Of a stretch of 64,000 nt of DNA, positions 47,145-55,328 are shown piece by piece (the stretch's first letter is position 1; every line of letters starts with the position of its first letter). The DNA is taken from NCBI RefSeq assembly GCF_900116225.1, contig NZ_FOZZ01000005.1, positions 62,001-126,000 on the forward strand, read 5' to 3'. Below the pieces are notes generated by a model, which did no database searches, was not told where the DNA came from, and saw only the letters and a program-made list of their open reading frames with translations. The position numbers and the translations under genes were made by a program. The stretch comes from Sphingobacterium wenxiniae. GTDB lineage: Bacteria; Bacteroidota; Bacteroidia; Sphingobacteriales; Sphingobacteriaceae.

Positions 47145-47768
47145 ATGAAAGGTCCCTTTGCTATCATATTAGATGATCACCAACTATTTGCAGACTCATT
47201 TTCCCTGATGCTGGAACAGTACAATCTGTTCGAACAAGTACATACCTTGTATGCCACGGCAGATTTCCCGAATCTTTTAATCTCCCTGGGCAGAAAAGAT
47301 GTGTATATCTTTTTGGATTATTATCTGGGGGATAAAAACGGGCTTTCGGTCCTCGCCGAGATCAAACGGCTACATAAAAATGTCCGTGTTATATTTATAA
47401 CAGCAGCCACTTCGCCCACTGTAATCCAAAACATAATGCTTTCCAAACCGCATGGGCTAATCAGCAAGCATAGTGATCTCCCTACTCTAATCGAATGCAT
47501 CGAGCACAAAAGCACAAAAAGTGTTTTTACGGACAGTTATACCCGGAGCCTGCTGAAAGACCAGCAGCCTCTCAAATCTACCTTTACCGTCCGCGAGCTG
47601 GAGCTTCTACAGCATTTTGCAAATGGGCTGAGCATTGCGGATACTGCAAAAAAAATTTCGCTCAGCATACACACGATCGTAGCCCACCGCCGAAAGATGA
47701 TGGCAAAAGCAAATTGCAACTCTATAGGCCAATTGATAAAATACGCGCAAGACTATGAATTCATTTAA
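47145..47768 (+). CDS. NarL/LuxR-type response regulator
   Basis: This is the DNA-binding half of a two-component system. The receiver domain has the acidic pair in FAIILDDHQLF and the phosphoacceptor Asp in VYIFLDYYLGDKNG; the C-terminal LuxR helix-turn-helix is FTVRELELLQHFANGLSIADTAKKISLSIHTIVAHRRKMMAKANCNSIGQLIKYA. I place the start at the ATG 47145 (MKGPFAI); the frame is open further up only through a TTG at the end of a MITE-like element. It overlaps the histidine kinase gene by 14 nt if that gene starts at 47755. Its targets may include the adjacent divergent adhesin operon. Confidence 0.92.
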   Translation: MKGPFAIILDDHQLFADSFSLMLEQYNLFEQVHTLYATADFPNLLISLGRKDVYIFLDYYLGDKNGLSVLAEIKRLHKNVRVIFITAATSPTVIQNIMLSKPHGLISKHSDLPTLIECIEHKSTKSVFTDSYTRSLLKDQQPLKSTFTVRELELLQHFANGLSIADTAKKISLSIHTIVAHRRKMMAKANCNSIGQLIKYAQDYEFI

Positions 47769-49746
47769 GTCCTCCCCTGCCCTTTTCGGCAACGGCACAC
47801 CTTGTACAGCACCAATCACAAAGATGATGGGCATCCCGCTGCTCATCGCTTGCTGCTTCCTGTTGTTGCCTACGGCTTATGGCCAGTCTGACGGAGCTGC
47901 TATCCTGCAAGACCTTTATTCCCAATATCAGAACAAGCAAACCACGGCCAAGGATTTTCTGAACCATACGAGTCGCGCCATCGATGAGCAGTTTGCAGCA
48001 GGGCATCTCTTCGAAAGGGAAGAATTGATACGTATGCTGGAACCTTACAGGGAAATAGCCTGGAGCGCCGATTCGCTGAGCCCATTCCGGATCAACTACT
48101 ATATTTGCCTCAGCAACAATGCCAACTATGCTAACCGAGAAGGCGAAAGTGTCTATTACTTGGAAAAAGCGGAGAAAGAAATTGAAGCACATTACGGACA
48201 ACCGAGCCTCATGGTTGCCGGCCGAAAATGTAATACCTACCTCGACAAGAACAATTACAAAAAAGTAATCGATACGTATCAGGAAGTTGCCGACTATATC
48301 GGGAAGTTCCCCACATTAATCCGGGAAAAAGCCGTTAACCTCAATATCGGGCTGAGCTATATCAATGTCATCAACCCCGTTGTGGAAGCGTATGCGCAGC
48401 TTCGGGACACCGCGCAGTTATCGGCCACGCTCAAGCTCGCGGAAGCCATCCACGAGGAGCTTGCCAAGCGGGTCGAACCGCAGAACCAAAACATGATGAC
48501 GGTGAACTTTTACCAGCACTACCTGTATTTCCATCAATACTTCACCTTGTTGGGCAAGCGTAAAGAAAGTGAGCAGGCTTTGGAGAAAATGACCGAAGTC
48601 ATGCAGGGTCCTGAGCGCGCGGCTGACGCCATCACCGGCCATTTGCTTCCGACCTTGTACACGGCAAAAGCGGATTTTTTTCTCCATTACGGGCTGAACG
48701 ATAGCGCCGCGCACTATATCGACAAGCTGAAAGCCGATCCTGTCCACTTCGGCAACCACTACTACAACATGCATCGCATGGAGGCCAATCTCCTGGCAAA
48801 CAAAGGGCGATATCAGCAGGCCTATGAATCGGCTATGCTGTCGGCACAGCATATCGACTCCATACAGGGCGTATTGGTCAATGACATTGACGAAATGCTA
48901 TATGCCCATACGGCCGCTGAAGAGAACAAGGCGCTATTGGTCATCGCCGAGAGAAAAGAACACGTACGCAATTGGTGGATCGCGGCGATTGTCGTGCTGT
49001 CTGTTTCGGGCTTTCTCGGCTTCTACCTCTACAATCGACGCAAACATATCAAGACACAGCAACAGCTCACCCTCCTGAATGAGGAAGCCAATCTTCAGGT
49101 TGCTGTACTACAGGAAGTAAAAGCCACCATCCGGACGGAAGAGCAACAAAAACTTGCACAAGACCTGCACGACAACTTAGCGGCAACATTGGCAGCCACC
49201 GTACACCATCTTGCCTATATAGATGAACAGCCTTTGCTTCCCCCGCACCGGGAAAGCCTGCAGCTTACCCGCACGCTCCTGGACAAAGCTTATCAGCAAA
49301 CTCGCGGCAAAAGCCACCTTCTCTACGAAGAAGGTGTCAGCCAACAGGAAGATCGCTATATCGAACATCTTTATAAGCTGATAAATACGGCTCTGCCATC
49401 CAGCAGGTATACGTCACAAATCGCCATCGACAAGGGTACGCTCGTCGGGACTTCCATAGACCTGCGGATAAACATTTTGCGCATGACCCAGGAGATATTG
49501 ACGAATATTATCAAACACGCCCAAGCGCAAAAAGTCAATGTAACGATATATAAAGAAAGTAATTCCCTATATATACATACTGAAAATGATGGAAAAGTCT
49601 TTAGTCTGGACAAAGCCGCGAACAGCAAAACACTTGGACTGAACTCGTTACAAAACCGCCTGAAAGGTCTAAACGGTTCCATAAGCATTCAACCCGGAGG
49701 AATTGGCACGGAAACCATCATTTATATTCCTGTATCGGGCGCATAG
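47755..49746 (+). CDS. TPR-containing sensor histidine kinase, HisKA_3 type
   Basis: This is the kinase partner of the upstream response regulator. It has a signal-like hydrophobic segment (MMGIPLLIACCFLLLPTAYGQ), a long helical TPR-like periplasmic sensor domain (residues about 45-390), one transmembrane helix (WWIAAIVVLSVSGFLGFYLY), a coiled coil, and the dimerisation/phosphoacceptor helix EEQQKLAQDLHDNLAATLAATVHHL with the phosphoacceptor His in DLHD. The ATPase domain has the N box EILTNIIKHAQAQKV and the G box GLNSLQNRLKGLNGSI. A start at 47824 would give a shorter n-region before the signal segment, while 47755 would couple translation to the regulator. Confidence 0.9.
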   Translation: MNSFKSSPALFGNGTPCTAPITKMMGIPLLIACCFLLLPTAYGQSDGAAILQDLYSQYQNKQTTAKDFLNHTSRAIDEQFAAGHLFEREELIRMLEPYREIAWSADSLSPFRINYYICLSNNANYANREGESVYYLEKAEKEIEAHYGQPSLMVAGRKCNTYLDKNNYKKVIDTYQEVADYIGKFPTLIREKAVNLNIGLSYINVINPVVEAYAQLRDTAQLSATLKLAEAIHEELAKRVEPQNQNMMTVNFYQHYLYFHQYFTLLGKRKESEQALEKMTEVMQGPERAADAITGHLLPTLYTAKADFFLHYGLNDSAAHYIDKLKADPVHFGNHYYNMHRMEANLLANKGRYQQAYESAMLSAQHIDSIQGVLVNDIDEMLYAHTAAEENKALLVIAERKEHVRNWWIAAIVVLSVSGFLGFYLYNRRKHIKTQQQLTLLNEEANLQVAVLQEVKATIRTEEQQKLAQDLHDNLAATLAATVHHLAYIDEQPLLPPHRESLQLTRTLLDKAYQQTRGKSHLLYEEGVSQQEDRYIEHLYKLINTALPSSRYTSQIAIDKGTLVGTSIDLRINILRMTQEILTNIIKHAQAQKVNVTIYKESNSLYIHTENDGKVFSLDKAANSKTLGLNSLQNRLKGLNGSISIQPGGIGTETIIYIPVSGA

Positions 49747-49756
49747 TAAAATAGTA

Positions 49757-49904
49757 GGCGGTGTCTAAAAAGCCCAACATCACCGTCATTGCGAGGCACG
49801 AAGCAATCTAGTGATGTCAAAAACGTCCCGATACTCGGGACTTCGTCATACTTCCTCGCAATGAAGCGTTTTTTTACTGTTCGGCGACCTTTTTGGACAC
49901 CCTC
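49757..49904. mobile_element. MITE-like element with GGTGTC(T/C)AAAAAG ends
   Basis: The left end reads GGCGGTGTCTAAAAAG and the right end CTTTTTGGACACCCTC, which are inverted repeats with two mismatches, and TA flanks each end. The inside contains a second inverted repeat (CATTGCGAGG...CCTCGCAATG). At 148 nt it has no coding capacity. A third copy of the end word (GGTGTCTAAGAAG) is at 49917-49929, without a visible partner. Confidence 0.7.
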
Positions 49905-49947
49905 TAAAAACATGAAGGTGTCTAAGAAGTCACTGAAAGTTGTTTTT

Positions 49948-50083
49948 TTGTCATCCCGACTTTGGCGGGGTCTTTAAACAACACAGATAATCAATCGTTT
50001 AGATTCAATGTTGCATCAGCCTCGCAAGTCCCGCACCCGACCTTGATGCCTGCTTCGCAGTCACTGCGTTCAGGATGACAATT
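49948..50083. repeat. GTCATCCCGACTTTGG...CAGGATGACA repeat
   Basis: The ends TTGTCATCC and GGATGACAA pair, and the leading 16 bases recur at 30550. It appears to be a dispersed palindromic-end element of intergenic DNA. Confidence 0.6.
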
Positions 50084-50113
50084 AAGGCACATTTTTTCAT
50101 AATGCACCACGGG

Positions 50114-50341
50114 TTAGTAACGTATAGTATCCGATGCTAAAGCCGGTAAAGTATAATTTCCCGTATCAATTTTTAAATTTCCTGCCTTTGCACTTTCGGA
50201 CGAAAGTTGCTGAACATGGCTCTGGAAAACATAAACGCTTGGTAAGGAAGGTATCCCAGATAAAGCTTGCACACCTTTATCGGAAACCTTCGTACCCACT
50301 ATATTTAGGTACATTAATCCTATGAAGTATATTGGAACAGC
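50114..50341 (-). pseudogene. C-terminal remnant of a leucine-rich-repeat protein
   Basis: The minus-strand frame encodes LMYLNIVGTKVSDKGVQALSGIPSLPSVYVFQSHV, a clear LRR unit of the kind found at the C-terminus of large secreted LRR or cytochrome c-LRR proteins, then a terminal tail ending SDTIRY and a stop at 50114-50116. The open frame begins among the 21-nt repeats with no proper start or signal peptide and no other LRR units, so this is the decayed end of a larger gene. The repeat array seems to occupy the place of the missing part. Confidence 0.5.
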
Positions 50342-50806
50342 CCGGAGGGATATACTGTCGTCTGCGAAGCATACCCTTCAAATGTTGAAGCATATGTTCT
50401 ATACTACGAAGCATATACTTTAAACCACGAAGTATCTCCTTACAACCATCAAGTTTATTCGGTATACTGCGAAGTATATACTTCAGCCCACCAAGTGTCT
50501 GTTTATACAGCTGAAGGATATACTTCCCGATTGGAAGTCATCTATACGGTTTCAAAAGGCTTTAGGGACGTCTTTAATCGGTTTACTTTCCGCAACCAAA
50601 TATCCACTTCGTGTCTTAAAGTTTCCACTTTATCTTCCGAAGTATATCCTTGTCGTCCTCACGTATATACTTCAAAGGTTAAAGTATATACGCGAACAGT
50701 TGAAGTATCTCCTTTAACTTTTTAAGTGTACGCTTCATCCGCTGAAGCATATACTTGACAGCACGAAGTATCTCTTTGACATCACGAAGTGTATTTTTTC
50801 AATTAG
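50324..50806. repeat. Phased 21-nt repeat array, 23 degenerate units
   Basis: Words of the type GAAG (also CAAG, AAAG, CACG) recur at 50324, 50345, 50366, 50387, 50408, 50429 and so on every 21 nt to 50786, with no insertion or deletion that breaks the phase. The unit consensus is GAAGTATATACTTNNNNNNNC with a palindromic AAGTATATACTT core; individual units differ by up to half their bases. One plus frame is open for the first 19 units and reads as heptads (EVYTSAH, EGYTSRL, EVYPCRP), but it has no ATG and later units contain stops. It is not a CRISPR array, because there are no unique spacers. Confidence 0.85.
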
Positions 50807-51070
50807 GAAAGAAATCGTTTCCTAAAAAACGGGGTTTAGCGCATTTACAAAGGGTATACTTTATTTAAAAAAGCAACGTAGCCAAAAAATGAAGTATATG
50901 CTTTAAACACATATTTTGCACAATTGCATACTTCACATTTTGCACCGATAAAGACAAATCCTGCACATAAAGACTGATAAGAAATAGTGAAAAAACCGGG
51001 TATTAAAAAGGTACTGCCACCGGAGAATTTGTATCTTTACCCTTCATAACGCAAAGACACCTTTTTTAAC

Positions 51071-52729
51071 ATGAAGAACTTCTTTTCATTATTTGCATTG
51101 ATCGCCGGCCTGATTTCATGGCAACAAAGCCATGCCCAATTGCTAAAAGCCAAAGAATTATTTACCAAAGCGGATTCCCTGCGCGGTACACTTACGCCTT
51201 TGCGTACCTGTTATGATATACAATATTACCACTTGGATGTCAAAGTCGACATCGACAGAAAGTTCCTATCAGGAAGCAATCTTTTTAAATTCAAAGCTGT
51301 TGAAAATTTTGACCGTCTACAATTTGATCTCTTTGATAATCTATCCGTAGACAAAGTCGAATATCACGGTCAAACCCTATCTTTCTCACGTGAACACAAC
51401 GCCGTTTTTGTCGATTTTCCGATAGCTATAGAAAAAAGCAAAATCGATTCTTTCACCGTATATTATTCCGGCACGCCCATTGCAGCTACCCGCGCCCCTT
51501 GGGATGGCGGTTTCGACTGGAAGAAAGACAGCAACGGAAAGCCTTGGGTAGCTACAGCCTGTCAAGGTCTAGGTGCTAGTGTATGGTGGCCTAATAAGGA
51601 CCATCAATCTGACGAAGTGGACAGCATGCTGATCTCCGTTGCCGTTCCCAATGGCGTGATGAATGTGTCCAATGGTCGCCTGGTTAAAACCGAAAAACTA
51701 AAAGACAATTACACGAAATACCACTGGAAGGTAGTCAACCCCATCAATAATTACAATGTAGCTATCAATATCGGTGATTATGCGCATATACAAGAGACAT
51801 ACGCCGGGGAAAAGGGTCCATTATCCATTGACTATTATGTACTAAAGGAGAACAAGGACAAGATTGCCCATCTCCAAAAGAATGCACAAGAGACGCTGCA
51901 AGCCTTTGAGCACTGGTTTGGTCCCTATCCTTTCTACGAAGATGGCTATAAACTGGTGGAAACCGCGCATCTGGGCATGGAGCATCAGAGTGCTGTGGCG
52001 TATGGCAACAAATACCAGAATGGTTATTTGGGTAGAGATGGCTCTGGCTCTGGTTGGGGTATGAAGTGGGATTTTATTGTTGTACACGAATCAGGGCATG
52101 AATGGTTTGGCAACAGTATCACGGCAAAAGATATAGCCGACATGTGGATACACGAAAGTTTCACGAACTACTCGGAAGCACTTTTCATCGACTATTACTA
52201 TGGAAAAGAAGCCAGTCAAGCCTATGTACACGGCAACCGCAACGGCATCCTAAACGACAGACCTTTGCAAGGGCCTTATGGCGTAAACCGGGAAGGATCG
52301 GGCGACATGTACCTGAAAGGTGGCGTATTGCACAACATGATCCGCACCATGATTGCCGATGACGCGAAATGGCGTGATATATTGCGAAAAATGAACCAGC
52401 ATTTCTATCACCAGACCGTAAATTACGAAGACATCGTCAATTTTGTCAACCAAGAAAGCGGCCTCGATTTAAGCAAGGTTTTCGAACAATATGTAAAATA
52501 TCGCAGTATCCCAACCTTAGAAATTAAAAAGCTTGATGATGGACAGGTGGCCTGTCGCTGGATAGCCGAAGCCCCACAGTTTCACATGCCAATACACCTA
52601 GCTATTGGCGATGGAGAATGGATACGTTTTGAAATCAGCAACCGCTTTCAAACTATCCCGCTAAAGGTGGAGCGATTGGAAGATCTTAAGGTCGATACGT
52701 ATAATTATTATATTGGGGTATTGAAGTAG
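51071..52729 (+). CDS. M1-family zinc metallopeptidase
   Basis: This is a secreted aminopeptidase-like enzyme. After a signal peptide ending near SHAQ comes the N-terminal beta domain, then the catalytic domain with the zinc site HESGH at residues 339-343 and the third ligand Glu362 in WIHESFTNYSEA. The usual GAMEN exopeptidase motif appears as GMEH (302-305), a known variation in Bacteroidota members. The Tyr of the active site is probably in GVLHNMI-adjacent sequence and was not assigned. The 552-residue length lacks the C-terminal helical domain of full-length family members. It is likely monocistronic. Confidence 0.9.
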   Translation: MKNFFSLFALIAGLISWQQSHAQLLKAKELFTKADSLRGTLTPLRTCYDIQYYHLDVKVDIDRKFLSGSNLFKFKAVENFDRLQFDLFDNLSVDKVEYHGQTLSFSREHNAVFVDFPIAIEKSKIDSFTVYYSGTPIAATRAPWDGGFDWKKDSNGKPWVATACQGLGASVWWPNKDHQSDEVDSMLISVAVPNGVMNVSNGRLVKTEKLKDNYTKYHWKVVNPINNYNVAINIGDYAHIQETYAGEKGPLSIDYYVLKENKDKIAHLQKNAQETLQAFEHWFGPYPFYEDGYKLVETAHLGMEHQSAVAYGNKYQNGYLGRDGSGSGWGMKWDFIVVHESGHEWFGNSITAKDIADMWIHESFTNYSEALFIDYYYGKEASQAYVHGNRNGILNDRPLQGPYGVNREGSGDMYLKGGVLHNMIRTMIADDAKWRDILRKMNQHFYHQTVNYEDIVNFVNQESGLDLSKVFEQYVKYRSIPTLEIKKLDDGQVACRWIAEAPQFHMPIHLAIGDGEWIRFEISNRFQTIPLKVERLEDLKVDTYNYYIGVLK

Positions 52730-52773
52730 TGAAATAGTCCTCACCCTTAATCTCCCGTCAAAGCCGGGACAGG

Positions 52774-52816
52774 CTCTCTCCCTCGTCAGAGCCGAGGTAC
52801 AGCAAAGGAGAGGGAT
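52774..52816. repeat. CTCCCTCGTCAGAGCCGAGG repeat, inverse of 63012-63055
   Basis: The words CTCTCCCTCGTCAGAG, CGAGG, CAGCAAAGGAGAGGGA occur here, and the reverse complements of these words occur in the same linked order at 63012-63055. The ends pair (CTCTCCCT and AGGAGAGG), so this is a dispersed hairpin-forming repeat. Confidence 0.65.
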
Positions 52817-52840
52817 GGGGAGAGAATAATAAAGCAGACC

Positions 52841-52973
52841 CCTTGCTGTCGCAAGCTTTTATAGCTTGTGACTGGGATAGATCAAATTTTCAACTTGGTC
52901 GTAACAGCTAAGTTGAAAACTTAGATTATTTGTTCTCACAAGATACCGCTGCGATTAATCTTACGAGAGAAGG
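52841..52973. repeat. Long imperfect hairpin element, copy 2
   Basis: This is the second copy of the element at 15482-15607. The shared core runs from CTGTCGCAAGCTTTTATAGC to the ACTTAG after the inner AAGTTGAAA arm, with scattered substitutions. The far 3' arm has diverged (CTTACGAGAG against CTTGCGAAAG), so pairing of the outer arms is weaker here. Confidence 0.8.
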
Positions 52974-52992
52974 TAGATACTTCCTAAGCTTT

Positions 52993-53025
52993 AGACTTTC
53001 GAAGTTTCGAAAACTTCGGAAGTCT
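52993..53025. repeat. REP-like hairpin, second copy
   Basis: AGACTTTCGAA and TTCGGAAGTCT flank GTTTCGAAAAC. It is the intergenic copy of the element at 1667-1699, with one mismatch between arms. Confidence 0.75.
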
Positions 53026-53362
53026 CCTACATGAAGAATGCGTGTTTTTAGTCCGTTTGTATTTGTAATGCAATAAAATAGGTTTCGTACAATGATTTGT
53101 TGCAAACAAATGTCATATATCCCACCCCGACAGACGAAGGACAGTATGGGGTCATGCGGCACGCGTGCACCAGCGGTATTCAACTTAATATTTAATTATG
53201 GTACAGCCTCCTAATTTGTTAAAACTTAAACTTTGAACAAAGAAAACTTTAAACCTTAAACAAAAATAACTTTAAACTGATTTAACAAAAATCGAATCGA
53301 TAAAACAATTTTTTTTACTTAATTTCGCAATTAATTTTTACAAAAAATACAACACACGCCAA

Positions 53363-54385
53363 ATGGGGTTATTTAACTGGTTTACGCAAGAAGTTGCAAT
53401 CGATTTGGGGACTGCCAACACCCTCATCATCCATAATGATAAAGTAGTCGTAGACGAACCTTCTATCGTGGCTTTCGACCGCACCACCAATAAGGTGATT
53501 GCTATTGGACGTCAAGCCATGCAGATGGAAGGTAAGACACATGATAATATAAGAACGGTTCGCCCATTGCGCGATGGTGTCATTGCTGATTTCACTGCTG
53601 CTGAGCATCTTATCCGCGGGATGGTCAAATTGGTCAACAACGGAAAATCCTGGTTTTTCCCTTCTTTGCGTATGGTAGTTTGTATTCCTTCTGGCATTAC
53701 CGAGGTAGAGAAACGTGCCGTTCGTGACTCTGCAGAAATTGCCGGGGCCAAAGAAGTATACTTAATCCATGAACCTATGGCTGCAGCTGTAGGTATTGGT
53801 ATCGATGTAGAAGAACCTGTCGGAAACATGATTATTGACATCGGCGGTGGTACAACGGAGATTGCCGTTATTGCACTTTCGGGTATTGTATGTGACCAAT
53901 CCATCCGTGTTGCCGGAGACAACTTTGACTCCGATATTGTACAATATATCCGTCGTCAGCATAACATTATGATCGGTGACCGTACGGCAGAGAAAATCAA
54001 GATCGAAGTAGGTGCCGCACTTCCGGAACTTTCAGACCCTCCTGCCGATTTTGCTGTGCAAGGACGTGACCTGATGACCGGTATTCCAAAGCAGATAACG
54101 GTATCCTATACGGAAATAGCACATTGTTTAGACAAGTCTATCTCTAAAATCGAAGAAGCTATATTAAAGGCTCTAGAGATTACCCCTCCGGAGCTTTCTG
54201 CCGACATTTACCAAACAGGTATTTACCTAACAGGTGGCGGTGCTTTATTGCGTGGATTAGACAGACGTATTCAAGCAAAAACCAAACTTCCGGTACATGT
54301 AGCCGAAGACCCACTTCGTGCTGTAGTAAGAGGCACGGGCATTGCACTTAAAAACATTGGTCGGTTTAAGTTTTTGATGCAGTAA
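53363..54385 (+). CDS. mreB: Rod shape-determining protein MreB
   Basis: This bacterial actin organises cell wall elongation. The phosphate-1 loop AIDLGTANTLI, phosphate-2 loop MIIDIGGGTTEIAVI and adenosine motif YLTGGGALLRGLDRRI are all present, and VDEPSIVAFDRTTNKVIAIGRQAMQMEGKTHDNIR is typical MreB sequence. The 340-residue length is standard. It begins the mreB-mreC-mreD-mrdA-rodA operon; a palindrome lies between it and mreC. Confidence 0.98.
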   Translation: MGLFNWFTQEVAIDLGTANTLIIHNDKVVVDEPSIVAFDRTTNKVIAIGRQAMQMEGKTHDNIRTVRPLRDGVIADFTAAEHLIRGMVKLVNNGKSWFFPSLRMVVCIPSGITEVEKRAVRDSAEIAGAKEVYLIHEPMAAAVGIGIDVEEPVGNMIIDIGGGTTEIAVIALSGIVCDQSIRVAGDNFDSDIVQYIRRQHNIMIGDRTAEKIKIEVGAALPELSDPPADFAVQGRDLMTGIPKQITVSYTEIAHCLDKSISKIEEAILKALEITPPELSADIYQTGIYLTGGGALLRGLDRRIQAKTKLPVHVAEDPLRAVVRGTGIALKNIGRFKFLMQ

Positions 54386-54411
54386 AACGAATCGATAAGA
54401 AAAACGTACAT

Positions 54412-54441
54412 CGTAGGGGCAAATGATGATTTGCCCCTACG
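54412..54441. repeat. Palindrome CGTAGGGGCAAAT-GATG-ATTTGCCCCTACG
   Basis: The 13-nt arms pair perfectly around a 4-nt loop, 27 nt after mreB. No T-run follows, so it is more likely a REP-type element or an RNA stability/processing site than a full terminator; the downstream operon would otherwise be cut off. It is related to the hairpins at 15397 and 35406. Confidence 0.75.
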
Positions 54442-54491
54442 CTATTAAATACACCGAAAACAAATTATAAAACAGCAGAGACAAAGAACAG

Positions 54492-55328
54492 ATGAAAAAC
54501 CTTTGGCTATTTCTTAAAAAATACAATGCCATGTTTTGGTTCATCTTGTTTTTCACGGTTTCTATCATCTTAGTGTTGGGTAACAATAGCTATCAGCGCG
54601 CTTACTTCGTCAACTCATCCAACACGGTTATCGGTTCATTCTATAAAGAGGTTAATGCCTGGAAGGGTTATTTATCCCTCAACGAGACTAACGAAAAGCT
54701 GGCACAGGAGAATGTACTCCTTCGACAGCAAATACAGAATCTCTTACAAGCTGATACATCGGCTGATACGGTACATATTGTTGACTCCATCGAACAGGGA
54801 CGATATAGCTTCATTGTTGCCGGAGTCGCCAACAACAGTATACATCTGAAGAACAACTATCTAACCTTGGACAAGGGTGCTCAGGACGGCATAGAAAAAG
54901 GTATGGGGGTGATAACTTCCAATGGCGTAGTAGGATTTGTCGTCCAGACCTCCAAGCATTTTAGTACGGTACAGTCCTTGTTACATCCCGATACAAAGAT
55001 CTCGGTCACACTTGATAGCTCTGAGGTTTTTGGCTCTTTGGTATGGGGACGAAATATAGATCCGCGTTTTGGTATGGTGCGTGATATCCCCAACCATGTA
55101 CAGGTGAAAAAAGGTGAAAAAGTTTATACTTCCGGCTATTCGCTTTTCCCTGCGGGAATTCAGGTCGGCGAAATCGAGGAAACGGGTATTACTTCCGGAG
55201 AGAGTTTTCTTGACTTGAAGATACGGCTTTCCACAAATTTCAGTAATTTACATCATGTATATATCGTAAAGGATTTAATGGTTAACGAAAAACAGGCTTT
55301 GGAGGAGTTAACAGAGAACAATGGGTAA
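54492..55328 (+). CDS. mreC: Rod shape-determining protein MreC
   Basis: MreC is a bitopic inner-membrane protein that stabilises the elongasome and activates PBP2. One N-terminal helix (MFWFILFFTVSIILVLGN) is followed by a coiled coil (NEKLAQENVLLRQQIQNLL) and the paired beta domains (FIVAGVANNSIHLKNNYLTLDKGAQDGIEKGMGVITSNGVVGFV, KGEKVYTSGYSLFPAGIQVGEI). The 278-residue length is typical. Its end overlaps mreD by 8 nt. Confidence 0.96.
   Translation: MKNLWLFLKKYNAMFWFILFFTVSIILVLGNNSYQRAYFVNSSNTVIGSFYKEVNAWKGYLSLNETNEKLAQENVLLRQQIQNLLQADTSADTVHIVDSIEQGRYSFIVAGVANNSIHLKNNYLTLDKGAQDGIEKGMGVITSNGVVGFVVQTSKHFSTVQSLLHPDTKISVTLDSSEVFGSLVWGRNIDPRFGMVRDIPNHVQVKKGEKVYTSGYSLFPAGIQVGEIEETGITSGESFLDLKIRLSTNFSNLHHVYIVKDLMVNEKQALEELTENNG

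Larger units (their letters stand above)
49747..51070. other. Repeat island without intact genes
   Basis: This 1.3-kb stretch holds, in order, a MITE-like element (49757-49904), a GTCATCC-type repeat (49948-50083), the decayed end of an LRR gene (50114-50341, minus), a 21-nt phased array (50324-50806) and about 260 nt of A+T-rich DNA leading to the M1 peptidase gene. I see no intact gene. Confidence 0.6.
52730..53362. other. Intergenic repeats between the M1 peptidase and mreB
   Basis: No gene is seen. The region holds a CTCTCCCTCGTCAGAGCC...AAAGGAGAGG repeat (52774-52816), copy 2 of the long hairpin element (52841-52973), a REP-like hairpin (52993-53025) and, before mreB, an A+T-rich stretch with AACTTTAAAC words (53205-53290) and TAATTTCG near 53319, a one-mismatch -7 box for mreB. 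Confidence 0.6.

Noticed and set aside
50495..50725. 76-residue gene starting at GTG
   Set aside because: The frame lies wholly in the 21-nt repeat, has no ATG or ribosome site, and later units carry stops.
50324..50806. CRISPR array
   Set aside because: The whole 21-nt unit is a degenerate repeat with no alternation of constant repeat and unique spacer, and no cas gene is near.
54412..54441. Terminator that ends mreB transcription completely
   Set aside because: No T-run follows the stem and mreC-rodA lie directly downstream without an obvious new promoter.
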